Shown here one piece after another: positions 20,571-32,993 of a stretch of DNA of 64,000 bases. Every line of letters begins with the position of its first letter. The first letter of the stretch is position 1. Under the pieces are notes generated by a model. It did no database searches. It was not told where the DNA came from and saw only the letters and a list, made by a program, of their open reading frames with translations. The DNA comes from Tetradesmus obliquus. Taxonomy: Eukaryota; Chlorophyta; Chlorophyceae; Sphaeropleales; Scenedesmaceae. The stretch is from assembly GCA_030272155.1 (NCBI GenBank), contig CP126203.1:1302001-1366000 (forward strand). Reading direction: 5' to 3'. The position numbers were made by a program, and so were the translations under genes.

Positions 20571-23500
20571 ATGAAGCTTTCGGTGCCTTTGCTGTCGTGC
20601 CTCTTGCTGCTAGCAGCAGTTGGACGCTCGTCAGGCCAGAACCCCACCCCAGCAAGTGCTGCAGCAAATGGAGCCACAGCAACGCAGTTCCCCGCCACTC
20701 CTGCTGCTGCACCTGCTGCGGGAGCATCTTCAAGCCCACCTCTGTTCACGCCAGTGACGCCGTCACCTGCAGCTGCTGTGGCCCTGCCCACCCTGCCTTC
20801 GCCAGCACCACCACCACCAGCAGCAGCAGCAGCAGCAAGTGCCAGCCCTGCTGCTACCCCTGAGGCGACAGCACAGGAACCAACACCAGGTACAGCAGCA
20901 GCTGTTGAACCAAACATCGCATGTGCATGAGTGCAAGCTGCACCAGCAGCAGCTTGCAAGCAGGAATGAAGCAACAGCTCTATGCTGCACAGTGCCCACA
21001 CGGCAGTTGGTGCCACAATGTGAACTGACAGCAGCTGCTGCAGTACAGTGTCTCTTTGCCCCGGGCACAACACAGGCTGTGTTGTGCCCGGTTGCTGTGA
21101 AGCTGGTCAGATGTGCATGCATTTTGAGGTTTGATGCCTGTCAAAGAGTGGCTCAGCAGCAGCTAGGGCAGCTGCGGCAGGTTGAACGCATCCCATGCGG
21201 CGCATGACAGCCGCTGTGCGGCACGCGTGCAGCTGCTGCACCAACCCCAAGTATGTGATGCTCGCGCCATGCATCGCAACCAGTTATTAGCATGTATCAC
21301 ACGCATCGCATCAGGCAGCAGCATGCCCCCGCAGTTGCTGCAACTGCAGCAGGCGCCACATGTCCACTATACTCATCATCTGGATCACATGCAGCACTAA
21401 GGTTGCAATCATAGCACCTGAGCATCACCGCCACGCCATTTCTGCAGTGACAGTGGCACCATACCGCACTCCACATAGCCGTGCGCTCTGGATGACTGTA
21501 CCTGCATCTTTACCTAAACAATCATGTTACATCTGGCTTTTTTTCATGCCTTTCTCTCATGACATTGTGGCTGCAGGTCCTACCGGCACCTACACCCTGA
21601 ACCCCTTCAATGCAATCGTGGCCTGCACACCCTTCAACTTCCTCGTATCCCCAAGCACAGACAACAAAACCTACAGCGTCTCAAGCTCAGTCAACGCCGC
21701 GGTTCAGGCAGCCGTGCGGCTTAGGGTTGAGGACAAAACCCTGTACCTGGGTTTTAACCAGAGCTTTGAAAGCCCTGATGCGATCCGCATCAACATCACC
21801 TTGCCTGCTGGGCAGCTGCAGTCTGTGAGCAACAAGGGCATGGGCGACATCATCCTCAACCCAGGTGCGCTGCAAATGATGCCATTTTGATAGTATTCAA
21901 TTTTTGTTGACTTTAGGCAAGTGCCGCTGATTGAACCCCAGAGCTTTGAGAGCCCTGATGCAATCAGCAACAACATCAGCCTGCCTGCCGGGCAGCTGCA
22001 GTCTGTGAGCAACAAGGGCATGGGCGACATCATCCTCAACCCAGGTGCGGCGTGAATTATGTCATTGTGTCTAATTAATGATTTGATGGTTTCACACAAG
22101 TCACTGGTGGCAGTCCCACAGCAACAGGGGCATGGGCGACATCATCCTCAACCCAGGTGCGGCATGAATGACGTCATTGTGTCTCTCAACGGTTTGTCAT
22201 ACTTTTACACATGTGCCACAGCAACAGGGGCACGGGCGACATCATCCTCGACCCAGGTGCGGCGCTAATGGGCGTCATTCATGTTTATTCAAGTTCTTGT
22301 CAACTCTATGCAGTTGACAACTCTATGCAGTTGACAGCAACATGGGCATGAATGATGTCATCCTCGACCCACCCGGGCAGCTGATGGTACCTTTGCAGCA
22401 TGACATGTGCCATGCTGCATGTCACCGTGGCACGTCTAGGGCCTAGAAATTGCATGCAAGCTTCAAGCCAGCACCCACTGCGCATTGGCACCATGGCACG
22501 TGCCTGCATGTTGGAACATCGTGAGCGCTGCTCCACTTCCACATGCATGTCACGTGATGCCAATCTATGCTCGCTTCATTGTGCCCAGTACGCTGCCTGC
22601 AGGCTTCAAGCCGGCTTCTGCTGTGCTGGCTGCGCAGGGCACCGGAAGAGTGCTGGCTCGCGGCCTGGACACACCCAGCCTGATTTTTTCCCTGTTATTG
22701 TGCCTGATATTTTGCCTGCAGGGTTTAAGCCAGCCTCAGCTATGCTGGCTGCTCAGGGCACCGGCAGGGTGCTGGCTCGCGGCCTGGACACACAAAGCCT
22801 GGAGGTGCAGAGCAGTGGGTGAGTGATGCGCCTCGTGTTTGGAACTTGTATTTGGTATCTGGTGTGAAATGTTTTTGCAGGCTGGCATGCTCTGTCGGGG
22901 GTTGCATGCCAGCGGGTTGCATGCCAGCGGAGCAGCATTTTATCTGCCAGATGCATCACCGTGTTTGCGTTGTGTCAACGGCATTCCTGACATGCAGCTC
23001 TGGTGACGTGTTTGCCCAATAACGCCAACCGCATTGCCGATTGAAACCAACTGAATTGTCGCTACATTGCTGCTTGCAGCTCCGCTGACGTATTTGCCAA
23101 GGGAGCCATTGGCACCGCCAATGTCACCATGAGCGGCACGGGGCGAGTCACGCTGGCAGGAGTGACAAAGGCGGTGACGGCACATGTGGAAGGCATCAGC
23201 TCACTGTTTGTGGACGCAGCATCAGGTACATTTACAAACTGATTTTGACGGCATTGCTAGACCCTGAGTTGTGCAGCCGGCTGCTAGCTGCTAGCTTGCA
23301 AATGAGTAGTCACTGCTAATGTCACCATGAGCGGCACGGGGCGCATCACGCTGGCGGGAGTGACGAAGGGGGTGACTGCGCAGCTGGAGGGCATCAGCTC
23401 ACTGTTTGTGGATGGAGCATCAGGTACGCGCGTGTAATTGTGCCACAATGTACGGTACATACAGTTCCTGGTATGTGCTGCCTTGTGTCTTGTGTAACGC

Positions 23501-24332
23501 AGCTTGCTGCTTGCTTCTAGCTACCGGCAGTGTTAGCAGGGCTGTCTGGCCGACAGAAGTTGTGTGGCTATGCATGCTGCATACAAGTAGCTGGCAGCAA
23601 CCAATGTAGAAACTTAGCATCGTGCTTCTGGCAGCAGGGGCGCATGACATGGTATGCACACAGACAGCAGCTAGCTGCTGCTGCCACCACCGCTGCTGCT
23701 GCTGCCGCTGCTGCTGCTGCTGCCACCTACAGATGACGTCAGCATCAGCGCAAAGCCGAGTGGCATCAGCAAGGTCTACTACACACGCGGCAAGTGCGAC
23801 GCCGGCCAGCAGGTGTGGTTGTGATGCACACTGACGTTAGGACCGCAGCCGAAATTGAACAGTCTGCTGCTGATGTGCTGGCGTGTTGTGCAGCTGATCG
23901 CAGCTCTGAGTAGCAGCTACTAATCTGTGCTGCCGCAGCTATTGGTGGATGTCTGCCTTCACGGACCTGGGGCTCTCATCCTTGTGTAGCCTGAGCACGT
24001 CTTTTTATGATGTCACTCTCAGAAATCGCCGTCTTTATGCATGCCCTTGTGCCTTGCTGCCGCAGCTGTCCGTGGATGTGCCGTTCTTCTCCATGGACCT
24101 GGGCCTATCGGCCTGCGTGAGGGTGCAGGGCAGCGCCTTCCCTCGCTACAAGGCTGCATGGAGCTGCGGCATGAAGGCCACTGGCACATCCATGTGCACA
24201 CCTGGTGGGTGCCTTTGGCTAGGTCCTTAGATGTCGCTGTAGAATTGTGTAAGGCACACAAGTGCACACTCCACCGCCTGTTTGAGCTTGAGCTTGTGAC
24301 ATGAATGGCACTGGTTGGTGTGGTCATTTATG

Positions 24333-24375
<43 letters not shown>

Positions 24376-25450
24376 GCAGGTGCCACCCAGCAGGCTGCTA
24401 CAGCAGCACAGGGTGCTGACATCTCCGTGCAGTCAGTCACCCCTGACAACAGTGAAGCTGCAGCTGCCACTGTGGCAGTGACTGCCTCTTCGCCTTCACC
24501 TTCACCTTCGTCTCCAAGTGCATCAGCATCAGCATCAGCTGCCTCGTCTGCGTCATCGCCTGCTGCTGCGTCATCTGGCAACGCGCGGGCCCAGGCTGCT
24601 ACGGTGTCGCTCCTGCAGGGCCCTGCGACACCTGAGGAAGGTGAGAGCCGCTGCAAGTGTTGTGAACAGACGGAAGCAACAATGCGAGAAGTCGGCTGGA
24701 AGATCACCCTCATGAGATGCGGCGGCTTTCCTCAAGAAGCAGCGTCTTACACGAGACATGTATGGACTGCGTTTGATGCGCCATATCTTATTGTGCAGCC
24801 TGCATGATGCATGTGGTTTTTAAATCAGGCTGGGTTGTGCTGCTGCTCATGATGGGTGGTGGTGGGTGTGCCCTTGCGTGCTTGGAACTCATTGCTGCCA
24901 GCACAACTCCACCACAGCCTGCTGCCGTGGCTTTACGCAATGCACATCAACTTTGGTGGCCTCCTTTGGCATGTCGGAGCAGTAGCATCAAGTATATGTC
25001 ATATCACTGTTTGCTGACTTCCGTACATGTGTGCTGCTGCCGTTGCCCTTCTTGCTGGCTGTCACACGCAGTGGAGGCATGACAGCAAACGCTGGCCATA
25101 GGAGGCTGCTGAACATGCTTCTGGAGCTTTATGACTGACGCAATTTGGTGTGTGCCGCCTGTCGCTTTCAACCTGCAGAAGCCGCTGACATCAGCGTGGG
25201 GCAGGCTGGCCACAGGAGGCTGCTGAAGACGCTGCTGCTGCCACCGCTGCTGCCGCTGCCAAGCCTGCACCACCACGGCATGTTCCACCAGCCCTTGACC
25301 ACGACTGCTGTTGCTTCGTCCTCCTCTTCTGATGATGGGAATGGCAACACGGTGTCTGTTACTGTGGGTGGCAATGGTGGCGTCAGCATGACTGTTGGGT
25401 CGGTCACGTGCAGTGCAAAGCAGCAGGACTTGTACATTGCTGGCAAGTGA
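20571..25450 (+). CDS. Secreted protein with DUF2807/GIN-like beta repeats
   Basis: Eight exons join in frame: 20571-20889, 21577-21864, 22722-22818, 23080-23225, 23733-23812, 24066-24204, 24380-24640 and 25179-25450. Total is 533 residues. A clear signal peptide (MKLSVPLLSCLLLLAAVGRS) precedes a Pro/Ala/Ser-rich linker. Residues ~108-260 show the pattern of the head GIN domain (DUF2807): LNPFNAIVACTPFNFLVSP, alternating beta strands, ITLPAGQLQSVSNKGMGDI, then TANVTMSGTGRVTLAGV. Such domains fold as beta-solenoids and are usually extracellular. A Cys-bearing segment (YYTRGKCDAG; CGMKATGTSMCTPG) follows, then a Ser/Pro/Ala linker resembling glycosylated wall-protein spacers. The gene is probably for a cell-wall or surface protein. 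Introns 2-5 carry partial copies of exons 2, 3, 4 and 6. The frame is supported by eight consistent phases and an ATG followed by a signal peptide. Confidence 0.8.
21061..21091. repeat. Perfect 14-bp hairpin with 3-base loop
   Basis: CCGGGCACAACACA, GGC, then its exact reverse complement. It lies in intron 1 of the secreted-protein gene. GC-rich arms and a very short loop would fold strongly in RNA or extrude as a cruciform. Confidence 0.9.
21790..22380 (+). repeat. Copies of exon 2 3' edge with donor
   Basis: The exon end encoding LQSVSNKGMGDIILNPG/GTGCG is at 21800-21864. A long copy lies at about 21940-22050 (FESPDAI...NPG). Shorter copies lie at about 22118-22160, 22220-22262 and 22340-22372. 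All are downstream of the intact exon and successively truncated. Confidence 0.85.
22440..22818 (+). repeat. Copies of exon 3 5' edge with acceptor
   Basis: The intact exon 22722-22818 (GFKPASAMLAAQGTGRVLA) is preceded by a near-complete copy at about 22598-22680 (CTGCAGGCTTCAAGCCGGC and following) and a fragment at about 22452-22475. Confidence 0.8.
23104..23424 (+). repeat. Duplicated exon 4 (GIN-like strand repeat)
   Basis: Exon 4 (23080-23225) has a second copy at about 23318-23425 encoding TANVTMSGTGRITLAGV with its own donor (TCAG/GTACGC). The copy lacks the first ~20 bases and the acceptor, so it should not be included in the mRNA unless a cryptic acceptor is used. Confidence 0.85.
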
Positions 25451-27087
25451 GGTGTTGCAGAATAAGGGGTTGACAGCTTGATAACACATGCGTTTTCACA
25501 ACAGCTTTGTCATGAACACGTCCGGGTGGCACTTTTGTAGTTGTTGCTACTGTAGTGCCAGCTTGCTAAGCTCGTACATTGCCAGCAACTGAAGCTGGAA
25601 AGGCTTGAGGTTGGTAGCTTGATCATACAACATGAGTTTTTGCAACAACGAGCTGTTTAGTCGTTGCTATGAAGCGGCCAAACCCAAGCCTTGGTAAAGT
25701 GTTGCAGTAGTGCAGAATCCCTCCTAGAGAGCCTGGAATCCATGGCTAGAGTGAGGGGGATGTCGCCTGTGTGTTGCCTTTCTGTGAAGGTGTTGGGCTG
25801 CAGCGGCATGAATGTCTCATGTTGCTCTTGTGCTCTACTTGTACCCTTGGTGCAGCACTTGTGCGCTGTACATATTCCAAGCAGTGTATGTGACTGCTGC
25901 AGCCGCCCCATGATGCGGGAATGCTTTGTACGTCAGGTGTATTTGTCATCTACAGACGTTGACCGTCAGTCCTCGTCATGCACTGTTACCACATGCATGT
26001 TGTCTGTACAGCAAAAACTAGCATGCCTGTGATGTGACAGTTTCTGGCCGCCACCTGAGCGGCTCAGCTGCAGTTGTTTGAACGCTGTGTTGCCCTGGTG
26101 ATGTGCCACCTGCTGTACCACGTGGTGTGCACAGGACAGCATCACTTGGTCAACGCCAATATCTAAGGTTGCGCAGCCAGGTCCTTAATAGCTGCTCCTG
26201 TTGGCAGCGACTGATGTGCGCCTTGTGAAGGCTGTACATGCATGTGCGCATGTGCCTTACAGGCGGCGGGTGTGTGCTGCAGATGGACACACCTGCCGTT
26301 TGTTGCATGCTGCCGTGATTGCCAGCAACAGAATGTTGTGCAGAGGACATCAGCTGAGGCTCACGAACGCGTGCTAGGCTGCTGTAATATGTGCACCCTT
26401 GGCCATGTCTTCCTCTTGGCAGCTGCGATGGAAGTATTCACTGGCTCTGCCGCACAGTGTGCGAATCTTTGCAGTCGACAGCGGCGGTTGCCTGTACCCT
26501 GGTGCAGTTACCATGATGACAGCGTTCAACGCACACCAGGTTGTTGATGATGACCATGACGTTCAAGAATTGAGAACCACCACAGCAGTAACGCTGATAT
26601 TTTGGCACCGTACTGCAACCACGTGCACTCGCTGTGACAGTGGCGGTTGAACTGAAACGACAACAGCAGGCAGTCCACTCAGTGGACTGCCAGTGCCACC
26701 AGCAGTGACTGGCGGTGCTGAACAGCATGACATGAAAACTGTAATTGAGGAATCACTGTCTATTCTTCGGGCGTTCAGGTCAGGGCAGGAGTATACGTGA
26801 CTGGTTACCTGCAGATGCTTTTACTCACCTGTGCATGGCACATGCATGTGGTTTTGCACTGGAACATGAACCGCGCCCCCTACCTGGGCCCATGCAGGCC
26901 AGTCAAGCTGGCACAGGGACAGTGGTCCCCCCTCAAGTCCTTGTTGCGGCTACATAGTTTGAGTATTGCTGGCTGCATACAAGTGGACAGCAACTGACGT
27001 GCCCAGAACACGAACTGCAACTGGGGTGGGGTGGTGTTTCGGGCTGCATGCTTTCAAGCTCTTGATCGCTCATTGGTGTCAACCAGG
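25451..27087. other. Intergenic region upstream of the helicase gene
   Basis: No gene recognised. The stretch around 25560-25620 echoes the end of the secreted-protein gene (GTACATTGC, then GCAA, then TGA), a decayed copy of its last exon. A perfect palindrome lies at 26669-26691. Confidence 0.5.
26669..26691. repeat. Perfect 11-bp palindrome
   Basis: GGCAGTCCACT, C, AGTGGACTGCC. It lies about 400 bp upstream of the helicase ATG, within the likely promoter region. A second imperfect inverted repeat (about CAGTGCCACC / GGCGGTGCTG) follows directly. Confidence 0.8.
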
Positions 27088-30000
27088 ATGCTTCAATCAA
27101 GCATTAGTCGCTTGTCGAGTTCCGTTGCTCGGCCCAAGGCTCGCCAGCGGTGCTCGCTTGCGGGCAACAGCAGTGTGGCCCAGAGGGTTCGGCAACGCAA
27201 CGCAACTCGGTACGCAAAACGCAGGATGTTGCAACCAAACTTAAAGCAACGACACTTTTGCATACTTTCATGCTGCTTGAAAGTCAGTCTCCTTGGAGTA
27301 AATGGCACAGCAGCAGCACTACTGTTCAGGCCTGTCACTGCAGCATGCAGGACATCATAGGGACCGTGTAGCATTGCTTGCGTGCAGTAGTGCGATGCTG
27401 TTGCTGCAAATTTCATCACGTCAGGTGGCAGGCCATCTGCCCCTCATGCATACACTGCTTGCCTGCATCCATGCACTGCTGCCACACTGACCACCTCACA
27501 TGCAGCTAGCTGCATCATTATCGCAGTGCAGGACTGCTGTTATCCATGGCCATAAATGGCTGATGTCATTCAAGTCGCATACTGCTCAAGCTTTGCTTGC
27601 TGCTTTGCATGTTTGGTCACTTTCCTGCAAGCAGCGTGTGCAGAGCCAGCGGCAGCCCTACTGACCCTCCTCCGCCAGCAGATGACAGCAGCAGCTGCAA
27701 TCCTGCAAGCAGCAGTCCTGCAAACGGCGAGTCAGCAGAGCCCAGCACCAGCTACCTCCTGCCCTGGGAAGATGAGCAGCCGAAGCAGCTTCCTGCAAAC
27801 TACGAAGCCATCAAGGCCAGCATCCTGCAGATGGACAACAACCAGCTGCAGACAGCGCTGGCCGTGGCAATTGCAGCAGAGGACTATGCACTTGCAAGCA
27901 GGTATGCTGTGTACATGTAAACACTGTTGGTTATTTGGCTCGAGTATGCAGCGCTGAGCTGGCTGTCACTTAGCTGCAGCACCTGCTTACCTGCTGTCAA
28001 CACATTAGCCAAGTAGCAGCTGCAGCACCGCCTGCCACGGCACGCTGGGCACGATCTTTTTGCAGCGGCAGCAGCAGTTGAAGAACAACGTTTATTTGCA
28101 GCACTTTTGAACCAGCTAACCTCACGCCTTTCAGCAAGCAGCAAAAGTTGGCGGAGCTGCGCAGGTATGTTTTTGCAGGAGCAAGGCGCGACTGCAGCAA
28201 AAGCTGCTTGCATGCCATTCTTTGGTTATAGTTGCTTACACGCGTCTACCATTTGAAAGCGATCACATGTGTTACATTCGTTGCATTGGTTGGTGCAGGA
28301 TCAAGGAGCGCCTGCAACAGAAGCTGGCTGAGAGCGGCAAGTTGTGAGCAAGCCCATGGACTGGGCATGCCGTTCCCGCACACCTTCCTGAATCCTGTAT
28401 GCGTGCTCATGCTTATGTTTGTGATTGTTATGCTCCTTGCAGGATAAAGGAGCGACTGCAGCAGAAGCTGGCTGAGAGCGGCAGCGCAGTCGTGAGCAAG
28501 CCCATGGACTGGGCAGTGGACACATGTTACCAACTTCAGATACTGTCACATACCACCTTGCAGGATAAAGGAGGGGCTGCAGCATAAGCTGGCTGAGAGT
28601 GGCAGCGCAGTCGTGAGCAAGCCCATGGACTGGGCATTCCGTTCATTGACACTCTCCTTATATCTGCCTGCGTGCTCGTGTTTGTGGTTGCTGTGCTCCT
28701 TGCAGGATCAAGGAAAGGCTGCAGCAGAAGCTGGCTGAAAGCGGCAGCGCTGTCGTGAGCAAGCCCATGGACTGGGCTGCGCTGGGCGTACCAGAGTGGC
28801 TGGCTGACAGGGCAGAGCGCCTAGGATTCCTGTTTCCCACAGGTGCGCAGATTAGTGTGCGGATTTTGGTTTTTGCGGATGTAGACAAGCAGTACCGCAG
28901 TGTCAGGAACTAGTAGTTGAAGAATGGGCTGGGCAGCTGACAGGGTGGAGTGCCTAGGGCTTTTGATCCTAGGAGGTGTGTGTATGGTTTGGGGCAGTGC
29001 AGTCGTGAGCAAGCCCATGGACTGGGCAGCACTGGGCGTGCCGCAGGGGCTGGCCGACAGAGCAGAGCGGCTGGGGTTCTGGTTTCCAACAGGTACGCAG
29101 ATTATTGTGCGTGGTTTGGTTTTGCGGATGTAGACAAGCAGTGCCAAAGTCACAGGAACCCATAGGTGAAGAATGGGCTGTGCAGCTGACAGGGTGGAGT
29201 GCCTAGGGTTGTTCCTAGCAGGTGTGCGTATGGTTTGGGGCAGTGCAGTCGTGAGCAAGCCCATGGACTGGGCAGCGCTGGGCGTAACAGAATGGCTGGC
29301 TGACAGGGCAGAGCGGTTGGGGTTCCTGTTCACCACAGGTGCGCTGTTGGTTTACTTGGTTGATCAGCTGTCAGCGCGCGTGGTTTGAGGCAGCGCTGTT
29401 CTCCAAAGGTGCGCAGCCGTGCACTTGAAAATGTTCACTGCGGGGGTAGCTGGCAGGGTGCAGCCGTGGCTGGCTGACAAGGCTGAGCGCCTAGGTTTAA
29501 TGTTCCCCAAAGATGCACAGATTGGTGTGCAGGGTTTGGTTTGCGGATGTAGACAAGCAGTACCGCACTGTCAGGAAGCCATAGTTGAAGTTTGGGCTGG
29601 GCAGCTGACAGGGTGTAGTGCCTAGTGTTGTTCCTAGCAGTTGTGCGTATGGTTTACCTATACATACATGTATTGCCTACATCGCCTTTACCAACAACAA
29701 AGACCTCCTGCCTGCCTGCCACCTGTCTTAAAACATGTGCTTTGCAGAGGTGCAGCGCCGCTCTACACCGGTTATCCTGTCTGGCGCTGACACTATCATT
29801 GCTTCAGAGACTGGATCTGGCAAGACCGCAGCGTGCCTGGTGCCGGCACTGCCTCAGCTGGCCTCAGATGGCCGTTGTTAACACCATTGACCTCCTGCCT
29901 GCCATCTGTCTTGAAACATGTGTCTTGCAGAGGTGCAGCGGCGCTCAACGCCAGTCATTCTCTCCGGCGCTGACACGGTGATTGCTTCAGAGACTGGCTC

Positions 30001-30141
30001 CGGCAAGACTGCAGCGTGCCTGGTGCCCGCACTGTCTCAGCTGGATTACCCGCCGCAGCTGTTCCCTGAAGATTTGGAGGGGCCACAGCTGCTGCTGCTG
30101 GTGCCGTCTTTTGAGCTGGGCGTGCAGGTGAGGCATTGTGT

Positions 30142-30197
<56 letters not shown>

Positions 30198-32960
30198 GTA
30201 ATGGCGGCATGCTTGTCAAGCTGTGCATACCCCCTGCTGCTGATTATATGTGGTGGCGATATCAGCGTGCAGCATAAAGTGGAAGTCTGCATTCAGCGCG
30301 CCTTGCCTGACTCTGTACCACATTCTGTGCCTGCTGTGCTGCTGCGCTGCGTCAGGCGTGCCTGCTGCTGTTCAAGCTGTGGGGCGGCAACATCAGCTCG
30401 CGCACCCCGGGGGACCCTGCCAATATGTTCAGCTACACGGGGCCCGCAGGCATCAAGGTGCGCGCTGTGTATGGACAATACAGATGTTGCAAACTTGAAA
30501 GTACCATTGACTATGTTTTTCTGAATGTGACAGTAGCAACAGCAGCCATGATCAGTTGCCTCTTGCACCTGCAACCACCCCTTAACTGCCGCTGGCCATC
30601 ACTACGCGCAGATGCTTGGCGTCCTTTATGGCCAGGGGACGCAACGGCGGCTGCCTCACGATTGCTATCCCACTGTGACTGTCACTTAATGATTGCTATC
30701 CCTCTGTCACTGTCACTGATCACCACTTGCCATGTGTTTGTTTTGAACACCATCGCAGGTGCGCGGCGTGCTGAATGATGACGAGGTGCAGATGGCTGTG
30801 GTGGGGCACCACCTGCATTGCTGATCAACCAGACTGCATAGTGACTTTTTCCTTTCTGCGACTTTCGCTGCAGGTCCGTGGAGTGCTGAATGATGACGAG
30901 GTGCAGATGGCTGTGGCGGGGCGCCACCTGCAATGCTGAACGACCAGACTGCATAGTGACTTCTTGCTTACTGTGACTTCGCCGCAGGCTCGTGGAGTGT
31001 TGAATGACGAGGAGGTGCAGATGGCTGTGGCCGGGCGCTGCCTGCTGTTGTCACTTTGCTGCTGTCATCCCACTGCAACTGTTACTTGCATCTGTCACCT
31101 GTTGCAGGTCCGTGGAGTGTTGATGGACGGGGAGGTGCAGCTGGCGGTGGCGGGGCGCCACCTGCAATGCTGAGCAACCAGACTGCATAGTGACTTCTTG
31201 CTTTCTGTGACTTTTCGCTGCAGGTTCGTGGAGTGTTAAACGACGAGGAGGTGCAGATGGCAGTGGCGGGGCGCCACCTGCAATGCTGAACAATCAGACT
31301 GCATAGTGACTTCTTGCTTTCTGTGACTTTTCGCTGCAGGTTCGTGGAGTGTTGAGTGATGAGGAGGTGCAGATGGCAGTGGCGGGGCACCACCTGCAAT
31401 GCTGAACAATCAGACTGCATAGTGACTTCTTGCTTTCTGTGACTTTTCGCTGCAGGTTCGTGGAGTGTTGAATGATGAGGAGGTGCAGATGGCAGTGGCC
31501 GGACGCTACCTCCAGGGAGTGCATGCGCTGGTGGCCACACCCGACATGGCCCTGGCGCTGCTCAGCCTGCCTGACAGCCCACTCAGCCTCCAGGTGGGTG
31601 CTGCCATCACTAGCATACCTTGATCACATCAGGAGTCACCTGTTGATAACAGTGTCAGTAGTATCCTCATCATGGCGTGCTGGTGGCCACTCCCGACATG
31701 GCCCTGGCGCTGCCGAGCCTGCCTGACAGCCCACTCAGCTTCCAGGAGCGCAAACGTCTGTGCTGCTATCCTGTATGGTGTCATGTCTGTTCATCTTTGC
31801 ATGTTGTACCGGTTGTGGCCACTCCCGACATGGCTCTGGCCCTGCTCAGCTTGCCTGACAGCCCAATCAGCTTTCAGGTGCGTTGTGTGTGCTACTGTTG
31901 TTGTGGTGTTGTTGGTTGCGGCTAATTGGTTCAATGTTTAGAATGTCATGCCCGTCATGCGCCTGGTGGCCATGTCAACATGGCGCTGGCGCTGTTCAGC
32001 CTGCCCGACAGCGTTCTGAGCTTCCAGGTGCGCAAACATCTGTGATACTATTTTGTATAGTGTCGTGTCTGTTCTTCTCCTTCACAGTACTGGTTGTGGC
32101 CACTCCTGACATGGCCCTGGCGCTGCTCAGCTTGCCTGACAGCCCTCTGAGCTTCCAGGTGCGCACACTCCTTTTCGTATGATCGTGTATTTTGTCATGT
32201 TTTCCAGCTTTAACGGCTGTGGCCACGCCCGACATGGCCCTGGCGCTGCTCAGCCTGCCCGACAGCCCACTCACTTTGTTTTTTTTAAACATGTATGTTG
32301 TCACGTTTGTGTTTCCTTGTCAATTGTACTGGTTGTGGCCACTCCTGACATGGCTCTGGCGCTGTTTAGCCTGCCTGACAGCCGCCTCAGCTTGCTGGTG
32401 CGTTGGCATCTGCAGGCCTCCGTTTCATTGCAATGGATGAGATGAATGCGCTGCTAAATATGCATGCAGCAGGGTTCCCGTGCATGCATCATGCTGCCGC
32501 TGCTGCTGCTGCCGCTGCCGTGTCAAACCGGACTCGTGCGTCTGTTTAGGGGATGAGATGCACTGCTTGAACATCTCTGCTGCTGCTGCTGCTGCTGCTG
32601 CCAGCTCTGCTCCTGCAGGATCTGCGTGTCATTGTTGTGGATGAATGGACGCATAGCCCGCAAGCTTCCCACGTATCTTACACATCACCCTGCTGCTGCT
32701 GCTGTGTTGAACAACATGATTTGCGTGTCATAGTGGTGGATGAAATGGACGCGCTGCTGGACGCATCCCCAGCAATCTGATCAGGCGTCTCACACCTCAT
32801 TGCTGCTGCTGCTGCTCCTGTTGCCGCTGTGTCTGTAGGATCTGCGCGTCATTGTTGTTGATGAGATGGACGCTTTGCTGGACGCATACCCAGCAAGCGC
32901 TGTGCAACATTGTGGTGAATGAGATGGATGCACTGCTAGACACGTAATCTTACGCACCGT

Positions 32961-32993
<33 letters not shown>

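Noticed and set aside
30759-31593. CRISPR-like regularly spaced repeats
   Set aside because: The repeats are a protein-coding exon edge with splice acceptors, spaced by related intron sequence rather than unique spacers, in a eukaryotic gene.
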